Source: Rhodoferax sp.
GTDB taxonomy: Bacteria > Pseudomonadota > Gammaproteobacteria > Burkholderiales > Burkholderiaceae_C
Reading direction: 5' to 3'
DNA: 64,000 bases
Assembly (NCBI RefSeq): GCF_012927445.1
Contig: NZ_JABBPD010000006.1
Coordinates: 46,673 to 110,672 of the forward strand
The notes beneath the pieces were generated by a model that ran no database searches, had not been told where the DNA came from, and was given only the letters and a program-made list of their open reading frames with translations. Shown one piece after another: positions 26,478 through 34,377 of the stretch (positions within the stretch are counted from its first letter, which is position 1; each line of letters begins with the position of its first letter). Position numbers and translations under genes: made by a program.

Positions 26478-27269
26478 TTAGTGTGCGCCCTGCAAGGTGG
26501 TGTCGACGGTGCCCATATAGGCTTCAATCACCAGTGGATTGCGGGACACCTCGGCATAAGGGCCGTCGGCAATGATGGCGCCGCGCTGCAGCACCGTGAT
26601 GCGGTCGGCAATCGATGACACCACATTCATGTTGTGTTCCACCATCAGAATGGTGCGCCCGGCGGAGACCTTTTTGATCAACTGCGTGACGCGGTCCACG
26701 TCTTCGTGGCCCATGCCTTGCGTCGGCTCGTCCAGCAGCATCAACTCCGGCTCCAGCGCCAGCGTCGTGGCCAGTTCCAGGGCGCGTTTGCGACCGTAGG
26801 GCAGGTTGACCGCCAACTCGTTGGCGAAGTCTTGCAGGTCGACCTCGGTCAGCAATTGGTGGGCGCGCTCGTGCAGGTGCAACAACGTGCTTTCGGGTTT
26901 CCAAAAGTGAAAGGAGTTGCCCATGTTGCGCTGCAGCGCGGCACGCACATTCTCCAGCACCGACATGTGCGGAAATACCGCCGAAATCTGGAAAGAGCGC
27001 ACTATGCCGCGGCGCGCTGTCTGGGCTGGTTTTTCGGTCGTGATGTCGATGCCGTTGAACGTGATAGTGCCCTTGGTCGGATGCAGAAACTTGGTCAACA
27101 GGTTGAAGAAGGTGGTTTTGCCAGCGCCGTTGGGGCCAATCAACGCATGAATGTGGCCGCGCTGAACCTTCAGGTCTACTTGGTTGACGGCCACGAATCC
27201 CTTGAATTCCTTGGTCAACCCACGCGTTTCAAGAATGAACTCCACTGACAAATTATTCTCCGGCTGCAT
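26478..27269 (-). CDS. livG: Branched-chain amino acid ABC transporter ATPase LivG
   Basis: A 263-residue ATPase with canonical Walker A GPNGAGKTTFFNLL, LPYGRKRALELATTLA in the signature position (the LivG-type variant of LSGGQ), and Walker B LMLLDEPTQGMGHEDV. It is the first gene of livG-livF-livK-livH-livM-lrp, an order with the ATPases ahead of the binding protein. The promoter must lie in the AT-rich gap shared with divergent glmS. Confidence 0.92.
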   Translation of the reverse strand: MQPENNLSVEFILETRGLTKEFKGFVAVNQVDLKVQRGHIHALIGPNGAGKTTFFNLLTKFLHPTKGTITFNGIDITTEKPAQTARRGIVRSFQISAVFPHMSVLENVRAALQRNMGNSFHFWKPESTLLHLHERAHQLLTEVDLQDFANELAVNLPYGRKRALELATTLALEPELMLLDEPTQGMGHEDVDRVTQLIKKVSAGRTILMVEHNMNVVSSIADRITVLQRGAIIADGPYAEVSRNPLVIEAYMGTVDTTLQGAH

Positions 27270-27605
27270 GGTCTGCGTTGACGGACTTGCAAGTCCGCAA
27301 CAAGAAACTGAATGCTATCAATTTGCGTTGTGCGGTGTTAGCGGGTTAGCCCTTAGGTAGTTTTACCGGCTTTGGCAAGCGGGAAAAGTGGGTTGCCTCG
27401 TCAATGTTGAGTGCGTTGTGCGGCGGCTGTTCTGGTATTCAGGTGTGAATCTAAGAGTTGTTATATGTTTCATATTTTTATATGAATTGAAATATTTGAA
27501 CTTGTCAAATTCATATTGAAATATAAATTCAAATTCATATGAATTTCAACTGCATATTTCCTTCTGGCGCCTCTAACATTGGGCCATTAATTTCTGGAGC
27601 AGTCT
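27270..27605. promoter_or_regulatory. AT-rich divergent liv/glmS control region with palindromes
   Basis: This 336-bp gap separates divergent livG and glmS. From about 27455 to 27560 it is strikingly AT-rich for this genome and holds perfect palindromes: ttcatattttt + atatgaa (27467-27484) and aaattcatatgaattt (27532-27547), plus several half-sites of the form TTCATAT/AAATTC. Such repeated TTCATATGAA-like sites suggest operator arrays. A weaker relative of the dispersed repeat (gctatcaatttgcg...) lies near 27312. Confidence 0.55.
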
Positions 27606-29471
27606 ATGTGTGGCATTGTCGGAGCGGTTTCTACCCGCAACATCGTTCCCATCCTGGTGCAGGGCTTGGCCAGGCTGGAGTACCGCGGCTATGACTCCTG
27701 CGGCGTGGCGGTGTATGCCAATGGCTTGCAGCGAGCCCGCAGTACGTCCCGTGTGGCGGAACTGTCCGAGCAGGTGAGCGCCAGCAAGCTGGAAGGCACG
27801 ACCGGCATCGCCCACACGCGCTGGGCTACGCACGGCGCACCGGTGGTCTGTAACGCGCATCCCCATTTCAGCCATGGCACCGGGCTTGATGCGGCCAACC
27901 GGCCCGGCCGCATTGCCTTGGTCCACAACGGCATCATTGAAAACCACGATGAACTGCGCGCCATGCTCCAGGCCAAGGGCTATGTTTTCCAAAGTCAGAC
28001 CGACACCGAAGTCATCGCCCACCTGATTGACCACCTGTACGACGGCGACCTGTTTGAAGCCGTCAAGGCTGCGATCCATCATTTGCACGGCGCCTATGCC
28101 ATTGCCGTGTTTTGCAAGGACGAGCCGCATCGCCTGATTGGCGCGCGGGCCGGCTCGCCCTTGATTCTGGGCGTTGGCAAAGATGGACAGGAGCACTTTC
28201 TGGCCAGCGATGCCATGGCACTGGCCGGGGTGACCGATCAAATCGTTTACCTGGACGAAGGCGATGTGGTGGATATTCAGCTGGGCAAATACTGGCTGGT
28301 GGACAAGACGTTCAAGCCTGTGCCACCCGAACAGCGTCCGGTTAAAACCGTGGTGGCGCACAGCGGTGCAGCCGAGTTGGGGCCGTATCGCCACTACATG
28401 CAAAAAGAGATTTTTGAGCAACCCCGCGCCATTGCCGACACCCTGGAAGGCGTGGACGGCATCGTGCCCGAGTTGTTTGACGGTCGCGTCAGTGCTGCGC
28501 GCGTGTTCAAGGACATCGACTCGGTTTTGATTCTGGCTTGTGGCACCAGTTACTACAGCGGCTGCACTGCCAAATACTGGCTGGAAAGCATTGCCAAGAT
28601 CCCCACGCAGGTGGAGGTGGCCAGTGAATACCGTTACCGCGATTCGGTCCCCAACCCGCGCACACTGGTGGTCACCATTACCCAATCCGGCGAAACGGCG
28701 GACACCTTGGCGGCCCTGCGTCACGCCCAAAGCCTGGGCATGACGCACACCCTGACCATTTGCAACGTGGCCAGCAGTGCCATGGTGCGTGAATGTGAGT
28801 TGGCCTACATTACCCGCGCCGGCATCGAGATTGGGGTGGCTTCCACCAAGGCGTTTACCGCGCAACTGGCTGGTCTGTTCTTGCTGACGCTGACCTTGGC
28901 CCAGGCCAAGGGTCGCTTGAGCGAGGCCGAAGAAGCCCGTCACCTGAAGGCCATGCGCCATTTGCCCGCTGCCTTGCAGGCCGTGCTGGCGCTGGAGCCG
29001 CAGGTGATTGCCTGGTCGGAAGACTTCGCCAAAATGGAAAACGCGCTTTTCTTGGGCCGCGGACTGCACTATCCCATTGCTTTGGAGGGGGCGCTCAAAC
29101 TCAAGGAAATCAGCTACATCCATGCCGAGGCCTATCCGGCGGGTGAGCTCAAGCATGGCCCGTTGGCGCTAGTGACCAGCGCCATGCCGGTGGTGACGGT
29201 CGCACCCAACGACGCCCTCTTGGAAAAACTCAAGAGCAATATGCACGAGGTGCGTGCCCGCGGTGGTGTGTTGTATGTGCTGGCCGATGCCGATACCCGG
29301 ATTGAGTCCGGCGAAGGTCTGCACGTTATCCGCATGCCGGAGAACTACGGTGAGTTGTCGCCACTCCTACACGTGGTGCCCTTGCAGTTGCTGGCGTATC
29401 ACACCGCCTGCGCCAAAGGCACCGATGTAGACAAACCCCGAAATTTGGCAAAAAGTGTCACGGTGGAGTAG
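27606..29471 (+). CDS. glmS: Glucosamine-6-phosphate synthase (glutamine-hydrolysing)
   Basis: A 621-residue enzyme: the N-terminal glutamine amidotransferase domain begins MCGIVGAV, with Cys2 as nucleophile. It is followed by two SIS isomerase domains ([25 protein letters not shown] [47 protein letters not shown]). It ends in the highly conserved [11 protein letters not shown] tail, whose coding DNA is the recognition site of TnsD in Tn7-type transposition. It makes glucosamine-6-phosphate for UDP-GlcNAc. The Tn7-like end begins about 25-35 bp after its stop. Confidence 0.97.
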   Translation: MCGIVGAVSTRNIVPILVQGLARLEYRGYDSCGVAVYANGLQRARSTSRVAELSEQVSASKLEGTTGIAHTRWATHGAPVVCNAHPHFSHGTGLDAANRPGRIALVHNGIIENHDELRAMLQAKGYVFQSQTDTEVIAHLIDHLYDGDLFEAVKAAIHHLHGAYAIAVFCKDEPHRLIGARAGSPLILGVGKDGQEHFLASDAMALAGVTDQIVYLDEGDVVDIQLGKYWLVDKTFKPVPPEQRPVKTVVAHSGAAELGPYRHYMQKEIFEQPRAIADTLEGVDGIVPELFDGRVSAARVFKDIDSVLILACGTSYYSGCTAKYWLESIAKIPTQVEVASEYRYRDSVPNPRTLVVTITQSGETADTLAALRHAQSLGMTHTLTICNVASSAMVRECELAYITRAGIEIGVASTKAFTAQLAGLFLLTLTLAQAKGRLSEAEEARHLKAMRHLPAALQAVLALEPQVIAWSEDFAKMENALFLGRGLHYPIALEGALKLKEISYIHAEAYPAGELKHGPLALVTSAMPVVTVAPNDALLEKLKSNMHEVRARGGVLYVLADADTRIESGEGLHVIRMPENYGELSPLLHVVPLQLLAYHTACAKGTDVDKPRNLAKSVTVE

Positions 29472-29506
29472 GTCGGTTTCCTATTTTTCGAGGTATTATT
29501 CCGCGC

Positions 29507-29624
29507 AATTAAAGTCGTAAACAGGTTATTAAAGTCGTAAACACGGCTCTGTTGTGAGGAATAAAGTCCGTCGGATCAGAATATAGTCTGTCGGAGTAAA
29601 TCTGAGCAATTGAAGTCGTATACA
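29507..29624 (+). repeat. Left-end TnsB-binding site array (five direct copies)
   Basis: Five similar 17-18 bp sites in one orientation: caattaaagtcgtaaaca (29506-29523), ttattaaagtcgtaaaca (29526-29543), aataaagtccgtcgg (about 29560-29574), aatatagtctgtcgg (about 29580-29594) and caattgaagtcgtataca (about 29608-29625). They resemble the AATAAAGTCTTAAAC-type TnsB sites in the Tn7 right end, in both sequence and inward orientation. Two subtypes are present, ...GTCGTAAACA and ...GTCCGTCGG. Confidence 0.8.
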
Positions 29625-29639
29625 CGTTTTTAAACCTGG

Positions 29640-30148
29640 GCGGCGACAGTCGGCAAGACACGGCCGTCTGCCGATCGCCAGTGTCCGCTTTCTGGCAGCC
29701 CAATTAAATGAATTGGCTTGCCAGTCAGCCGCTGTTCATGGCGACCCGCAAAGTGCCCATAGCCGAATTTCGGTTGATCGAAATGCCTGCCCGATATCGG
29801 CCGTTGAATCCATCAAGTGATGCTCGCCGGATTGACGGCGGAGTTGCATAAAGCAGCCCTTCATTTCACCTCGACTGAATCATATTGCCGACATTGGCGG
29901 CTGAAAAGTCTGGGGCATGTCTGCAGCGAGAGCGGTCATACAGAAAGCTCCTCCAGTTTCGAGATTTGGGCATTTGGTGCGTAGAATGCACAAGAAGAAA
30001 TCTGCCGGGTTTGTCGGAATTTTTATACCTGTATAGAAGACGGTGAAAACAGCAAGAACCAAGGCTGCAAGCCATTCTCACGAAGTTTTCATGTCCAGTT
30101 TATCCCGCAGCGCCCAGAATATCCCGCAAGTATTGCGGTATACATTAC
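29640..30148. other. Noncoding stretch between the transposon end and the first cassette
   Basis: No convincing gene in about 510 bp. There is a short hairpin, ccaatt-aaatg-aattgg, near 29700. No integrase gene or fragment was recognised on either strand. It may be the remains of the site where cassettes were first captured. Confidence 0.4.
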
Positions 30149-30156
30149 GTTAGGAG
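30149..30156 (+). other. attC/attI-like R' box before cassette 1
   Basis: gttaggag lies 7 bp before the start of the first small gene, matching the GTTRRRY-type crossover box found just upstream of integron cassettes. A matching left half was not clear, so it may be an attI-like or degraded site. Confidence 0.4.
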
Positions 30157-30162
30157 ACTTGA

Positions 30163-30426
30163 TTGCTCCACCTCGTGCAATTCATTAAGGCGAACATGTT
30201 TACGATCACATTACTAGCGACCATATTTCAGGTCCTAGGAACAATCGTGCTTGCGTTTTTTTCGTTCTATGGCATCAAGATTTCCGACAATAAGGATGCC
30301 TACATTGAAGGTGTCCAAAAGGTAGAAATCAGCGGCAAATGGTTACGAGCATCGCAAACCGCGTTGGTTGTTTTAGTTATTGGCCTTGTTCTATCAGGAG
30401 GCGCATCACTTGGAAGCGTCCCCTAA
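30163..30426 (+). CDS. Small two-helix membrane protein (cassette 1)
   Basis: An 87-residue protein from a TTG start at 30163; ATG 30196 (MFTITLLATIFQVLG) would give 76 residues. Two hydrophobic helices (about 11-35 and 64-82) flank a short polar loop, KISDNKDAYIEGVQKVEISG. No family recognised. It is followed immediately by an attC-like hairpin, and like the next two genes has an R'-type box just before its start, so it looks like an integron cassette gene. Confidence 0.5.
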   Translation: MLHLVQFIKANMFTITLLATIFQVLGTIVLAFFSFYGIKISDNKDAYIEGVQKVEISGKWLRASQTALVVLVIGLVLSGGASLGSVP

Positions 30427-30508
30427 CAAGTTGCTCGTCGCGGACATGCAGCAGCAGAATGCCGCTTCGCGGCGCATGCTGTGTGCCGGACAGCGCCAAC
30501 GTTAAACC
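30421..30508 (+). repeat. attC-like site 1
   Basis: It begins ccctaacaag (R''-like) and ends gttaaac (30501-30507, R'-like), about 87 bp, with partly complementary halves (TAAC...GTTG against CAAC...GTTA) and an inner hairpin gccgcttcgcggc. The next gene's ATG is 4 bp later, a typical cassette boundary. Confidence 0.6.
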
Positions 30509-30511
30509 GCT

Positions 30512-31075
30512 ATGACAGAGGCCGCGCCGACATACGGGGAACACTACCAAGCCATCGGGCGAATGATCGTGGCGTTCCAGGGTCTGGAAGCCACATTGAA
30601 GGCGGAGTTGACGTTGCTCATGAACAATGAGCTCGGAACCGTCTCGGGGCAGCTTGTCTATGCCATGGTCGCGGAAGCCTCATTTGGAACAGCTGTGAGA
30701 ATTGCTAGCGCACTCCCGAGCATCTTCACGCCCGCAAGGCTTGGTGTAACTAGGGAAGAGTCGGTCGCTCGGCTTTCACAGTGCCTCCTGGAGACTTCGG
30801 AACAGCTGAAGAAGGGCCTGAGGCTTGCAACAGAAGTAGAGGAACGCAGGAATCAGCTTGTTCACAGTCACTGGTTCGAGAGCGCCGGCTACGTAGCCCC
30901 TGAGGGAATGATGTCTCGGATGAAGACGAAGACGAGAAAGGGTGGCGTGACTATCGCTTTCGAGCATGAATCAATAGAGGCCATTGCGGCCGTCGCTGGC
31001 CAAGCTCGCACTGCGCAGGAGCTAGTGGGCGCCGCATTGCGGGACTACAAACATATCTTGGCGTTTGAATGGTGA
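30512..31075 (+). CDS. Hypothetical protein with HEPN-like motif (cassette 2)
   Basis: A 187-residue, mostly alpha-helical protein beginning MTEAAPTYGEHYQAIGRMIV. The stretch EERRNQLVHSHW near residue 113 contains R-N-Q-L-V-H, the Rx4H spacing of HEPN nucleases, though this motif also occurs in non-catalytic HEPN-like proteins. No family is assigned with certainty. The gene sits between two attC-like sites and starts 4 bp after the first, consistent with a gene cassette. Confidence 0.6.
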   Translation: MTEAAPTYGEHYQAIGRMIVAFQGLEATLKAELTLLMNNELGTVSGQLVYAMVAEASFGTAVRIASALPSIFTPARLGVTREESVARLSQCLLETSEQLKKGLRLATEVEERRNQLVHSHWFESAGYVAPEGMMSRMKTKTRKGGVTIAFEHESIEAIAAVAGQARTAQELVGAALRDYKHILAFEW

Positions 31076-31170
31076 CGCGGTTTCACTGGTTGTTCGACAC
31101 GGACGCCCAGCGGCGTCCGCGCCCTTCGGTCGCACCTTTGCCCGGTCGCCGGTCAACTCTGCGTTAGAGA
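31071..31170 (+). repeat. attC-like site 2
   Basis: The right end ggtcaactctgcgttagag contains a textbook R' box (gttagag, 31163-31169) with a flanking L'-like block. The left half starts around the TGA stop of cassette 2 (gtgacgc), a weaker R''. An inner hairpin is formed by ggacgcccagcggcgtcc. The next ATG is 7 bp downstream. Confidence 0.65.
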
Positions 31171-31175
31171 TCATC

Positions 31176-31610
31176 ATGCGCGAGCCGCTCCACATTGAAG
31201 TTCCTGACATGTCGCACATGATGCCGATGCGGATCAGTGTCGCCAAAGTAAAGGCAATGTCAGATGCTGAACTTCTTGCTGCCTTGAATGGCGAAGATGG
31301 ACGCAAAGGCATGATGACCATGCAGTTTCTGCAACTCATAACGTCCGAGTTGCAGGCACGAAGCATTGAAAGGGCAGGCAAGCCGCATTGGAGCACCGTC
31401 CCTTCGTTCTGGCTGCTTGTCGGCTCGCTTGTCATTTCGCTTGCGGCCCTTGCGGTGGCGGTGATTGCGTTGCCGACTCAAGGGCAGCAACCCGTTTCTG
31501 CAGATCAGCTACCACCTCAAACACCCTCGCTCGGTCAAAGTACGCCAGCAAGTTCGCAGCCGGCGTCGCAAAGTTCAACGCCAGCACCAGCAGGCAAGCA
31601 AAGAAGGTAG
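31176..31610 (+). CDS. Hypothetical single-helix membrane protein (cassette 3)
   Basis: 144 residues from ATG 31176 (MREPLHIEVPDMSHMMP). A soluble N-terminal half is followed by one transmembrane helix (FWLLVGSLVISLAALAVAVI, about 79-98) and a low-complexity tail rich in Pro, Ser, Gln and Thr. No family recognised. The ATG just after a gttagag box and the hairpin after the stop support a cassette. Confidence 0.55.
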   Translation: MREPLHIEVPDMSHMMPMRISVAKVKAMSDAELLAALNGEDGRKGMMTMQFLQLITSELQARSIERAGKPHWSTVPSFWLLVGSLVISLAALAVAVIALPTQGQQPVSADQLPPQTPSLGQSTPASSQPASQSSTPAPAGKQRR

Positions 31611-31642
31611 CTTTCAACATGCTCTGTTCTGAGCCCATGATC

Positions 31643-31711
31643 TCTAACCCTGCGGGCCACCGGACGCTGCGCGATAAAGCCGCGCAGCGCCGGTGACCTC
31701 CACGCTAAAGC
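31643..31711 (+). repeat. attC-like site 3 with extrahelical base
   Basis: tctctaacc is followed by a long stem: ggccaccgg-a-cgctgcgcg pairs with cgcgcagcg-ccggtgacc around a short ataaagc loop. The single unpaired A on one arm resembles the extrahelical base of attC stems. The expected R' box is degenerate here (cgctaaagc rather than gttaRRc). Confidence 0.65.
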
Positions 31712-32082
31712 ACAAAATCATAGGATTTGGATGACTGTTGCCTGGAAATTTGGCTGTCGGCTTTGGGTCTTCTGGAGTCAGTGGGCTGTATCCATTTGGG
31801 CGAACGCAAGTAGCAGGAGCCGGACAACTCTGGCCATAGAACACAAAATCTAAACGACCACAACAGGGGCATTGACCCGAAGTTCATGAACTGCCGGTGT
31901 AGCCGCCAATCCCTCATCGTTCGTTACAAGAGGCTTGCAATCTGCCGCGTCTGCACTGGTCGGACATACCGAAACACCATTTTCATTGACTTGTGATCGG
32001 TGTCATGGTGAGAAATTATGACTGTTGCGTAAGAATGCAGGCACTCTGGTAGCGGCTCCCGATTTGACGTTACGATTTACAG
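31712..32082. other. Noncoding stretch after the cassette cluster
   Basis: About 370 bp without a supported gene. No further attC-like hairpin was recognised. It leads directly into the SRAP gene at 32083. Confidence 0.4.
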
Positions 32083-32757
32083 ATGTGCAGCCACTATCAA
32101 GCCCTCAAGGACCGGGATCGGTACATCCGCCATTTCGGCGTGGAACCGCCATATGAACCGGGCAAGTTAGACCTTTGGCCCGGCTACGTTGGTAGTTTCG
32201 TTCGCCGCAACCCGAATGCCGACGTGGGGGATGGACCCGTGCCGCAACGTGAAGCACTGACCGGCCTGTTTGGTTTGGTGCCGCACTGGTCGCCAGACAC
32301 CACGATTACCCGGCACACCTACAACGCCCGCAGCGAGACCGTTGCAGCGAAGCCCAGTTTTCGGGATGCATGGAAGCATGCTCAGCACTGCATCATTCCG
32401 GCTGAAGCTTTCTACGAGCCTGATTGGCGCACCGGGAAGCCCATCCCCACACGGATTGCACTCGCTAACGGTGAACCCATGGGGATTGCCGGGCTTTGGT
32501 CAGTCTGGAAATCACCCAAAGGCGAGGAGCTTCACAGCTACACGATGCTGACGGTGAATGCCGATATCCATCCTTTGATGCGTCTGTTTCACAAGCCTAC
32601 TGATGAAAAGCGCATGGTTGTCATCCTGCCGCAAGAGCGCTACCAGGATTGGCTGACAGCGCGGCCAGAGCAAAGCATGGCATTGATTCATCATTCTCAG
32701 GGCGTGCCGTTGCATGCAGTTCAGGCCCCTCCAACAAACGGCGCGCTCTTTTCATGA
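32083..32757 (+). CDS. SRAP-domain (YedK/HMCES) abasic-site DNA-protein crosslinking protein
   Basis: A 224-residue SRAP protein beginning MCSHYQ. Cys2, exposed after removal of Met1, is the residue that covalently traps abasic sites in single-stranded DNA. NARSETVAAKPSFRDA and CIIPAEAFYEP (active-site Glu) and HPLMRLFHKPTDEKRM (active-site His region) are present, so the site is complete. SRAP genes are often part of the SOS response or mobile elements. Its stop overlaps the ATG of the following phosphatase (ATGA). Confidence 0.93.
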   Translation: MCSHYQALKDRDRYIRHFGVEPPYEPGKLDLWPGYVGSFVRRNPNADVGDGPVPQREALTGLFGLVPHWSPDTTITRHTYNARSETVAAKPSFRDAWKHAQHCIIPAEAFYEPDWRTGKPIPTRIALANGEPMGIAGLWSVWKSPKGEELHSYTMLTVNADIHPLMRLFHKPTDEKRMVVILPQERYQDWLTARPEQSMALIHHSQGVPLHAVQAPPTNGALFS

Positions 32758-33269
32758 CCATGAACACATATTCCGTTCTGTTTGTCTGCATGGGCAATAT
32801 CTGCCGCAGCCCAACAGCCCATGGCGTGTTTCGCCAGAAGGTGATCGATCAGGATCTGGCTCACTTGGTGCAGGTGGATTCAGCAGGTACGCACAACTAC
32901 CACCCCGGCAGTCCACCGGATGAACGTTCGCAGACCCACGCTGCGAAACGGGGTTATGACCTGTCGGATTTACGTGCCCGCCAAATCCGAGATGTCGATT
33001 TCGTAAAACACGATCTGATTTTGGTCATGGATTTAGAGAACCTGGCGCTGGTGCAGGAAGAATGCCCACCGGAGCACCAACACAAGGTTCGCCGTCTCAC
33101 CGAATTTTGCTTGCAGCAAAAAAGCCAAGTGGTGCCTGACCCGTATTACGGTGGCAAAAATGGCTTCGAAAACGTGCTTGACCTGGTGGAGGACGCCTGC
33201 GAGGGATTGCTCCAGCACGTGAAGCGACGTGGTGGCTCTAGTTTGAAGAGCGATTTGACACTCGCATAG
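32754..33269 (+). CDS. Low-molecular-weight protein tyrosine phosphatase
   Basis: A 171-residue phosphatase with the P-loop VCMGNICRSPTAHGVF (C-x5-R-S, about residues 12-20) and the general acid loop DPYYGG near residue 125. These residues fit an active enzyme removing phosphate from tyrosines, or possibly arginine-like phosphates, of proteins. The ATG at 32754 overlaps the SRAP stop by four bases, so the two are translationally coupled. The tail (HVKRRGGSSLKSDLTLA) extends beyond the usual 155-160 residues. Confidence 0.9.
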   Translation: MTMNTYSVLFVCMGNICRSPTAHGVFRQKVIDQDLAHLVQVDSAGTHNYHPGSPPDERSQTHAAKRGYDLSDLRARQIRDVDFVKHDLILVMDLENLALVQEECPPEHQHKVRRLTEFCLQQKSQVVPDPYYGGKNGFENVLDLVEDACEGLLQHVKRRGGSSLKSDLTLA

Positions 33270-33316
33270 GGTCGTATTTTGCCCCAGGGGACGTTCAGTG
33301 GTGGGCCACACGCACT

Positions 33317-33571
33317 TTATGCAAATGGATTCTTGACTGTCTCGGTTGCCTTCAACTCGATTGTCTGTGGCAACTGCTTTTCTGCATCAAGCGCATTAAC
33401 TATGCGTCCGATGAGCGATTGCAGCTCTTTGGCCAGCGTCAGGCCAGCCTTGTCCTTGGTGAACACCACGTCACCGGTGAGCGACACACGATCAACCCGG
33501 TTCTCAATCTCCAGGTCACCGATGCGCAGCACATCAGCCTCGTTGGCGTAAGGCTCGAATTCTTGTGTCAT
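33317..33571 (-). CDS. Small conserved-looking hypothetical protein
   Basis: An 84-residue acidic protein beginning MTQEFEPYANEADVLRIGDL, with alternating beta-type segments (LEIENRVDRVSLTGDVVFTK) and a helix (AKELQSLIGRIVNAL). I do not recognise a named family. It lies 11 bp after the end of another open frame on the same strand (33583-34110) and faces the SRAP-phosphatase pair. Confidence 0.5.
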   Translation of the reverse strand: MTQEFEPYANEADVLRIGDLEIENRVDRVSLTGDVVFTKDKAGLTLAKELQSLIGRIVNALDAEKQLPQTIELKATETVKNPFA

Positions 33572-33582
33572 GACTTGATTCC

Positions 33583-34110
33583 TTAATGTCGGCTGGCTCG
33601 GGTGATAGCGTCCATGATGCTACGGGAGAAGTCACTCAGCGTAAATTCATCCTCTGCCTGGCTCTTGCGGAAGCCGTCGGTCACCTGGAAGTCGTGAGTA
33701 CCCGGTTTGGGCCATAAGCGGTAGTTGGCAGCGCTATTGGGAGAGCAATCAAATGTAAGGGTATCTCCATGAGGTTTCGATCCACCTGAACCCGGAAGTT
33801 GAGAGCGACTCGCTCTACTCGTGCGTACCTTGGTCCTGCTGTAGACCGTGAGCGAGCGAAGAATGCGCAAGTGCCAGGCCCAGGCAACTGCAGCTGCATC
33901 TTCTGGGCTGACTCGCGCTCTGAAGCGATATCGATCTACCACCCGATTTCCGGCAGCACGTATTCCGATCATTGCGACGGATAGCGACTGAAGTACCCTG
34001 TAACTTGGTACCTCGAGCACGCGAGCGACCTGGCGTCGCTTCGTGGTAAACGTGAGAGCTGATGGACGCGACGGCCAATTCCGGGCATTAAACTCTTCTG
34101 CACGAACCAT
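33583..34110 (-). pseudogene. Probable decayed gene; only the C-terminus looks like real protein
   Basis: A 175-codon open frame whose last part (WPKPGTHDFQVTDGFRKSQ and DFSRSIMDAITRASRH) looks like a real C-terminus, while the first two thirds are rich in Arg and Ser with no recognisable fold. A related DNA block recurs inverted at 40098-40156. It is probably a fragment joined to unrelated sequence. Confidence 0.35.
33661..33714 (-). repeat. Inverted repeat copy A flanking the STAND/DUF4365 block
   Basis: On the minus strand it reads TGGCCCAAACCGGGTACTCA, continues CGACTTCCAGGTGACCG, then ACGGCTTCCGC. It matches 40098-40148 on the plus strand at roughly 41 of 47 positions. The two copies are in opposite orientation about 6.4 kb apart. 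Confidence 0.7.
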
Positions 34111-34377
34111 GGCTTGACCGAACTCGGCATGTGCCTTCGTTCAAGCACACTGCAAAATCGTGACCATCGTCGGCATTTGGAACAAGATGAACAGCGCATC
34201 AAGACAACCGAGTGCAATCGAATTCTTATTCCTCTACCTAGACTGGTAAATTGTGCCTGTCTTTAGCATGCTATAAGTCTGCATGATTGGAGCGATTCAA
34301 GATGATATATGGCGACTAGCAGTGAATTCGAAGTCAACGAAAATTAATTAACCGCCAACAGTTGTAAGAGAAGAGAC

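Noticed and set aside
27573..29156. Long open frame on the minus strand over glmS
   Set aside because: Mirror-image frame of a high-GC gene; rich in His, Gln and Gly with no domain, and glmS is unmistakable.
29640..30148. Integron integrase upstream of the cassettes
   Set aside because: Short frames such as 29866-30081 (minus) have no tyrosine-recombinase motifs; nothing there resembles intI.
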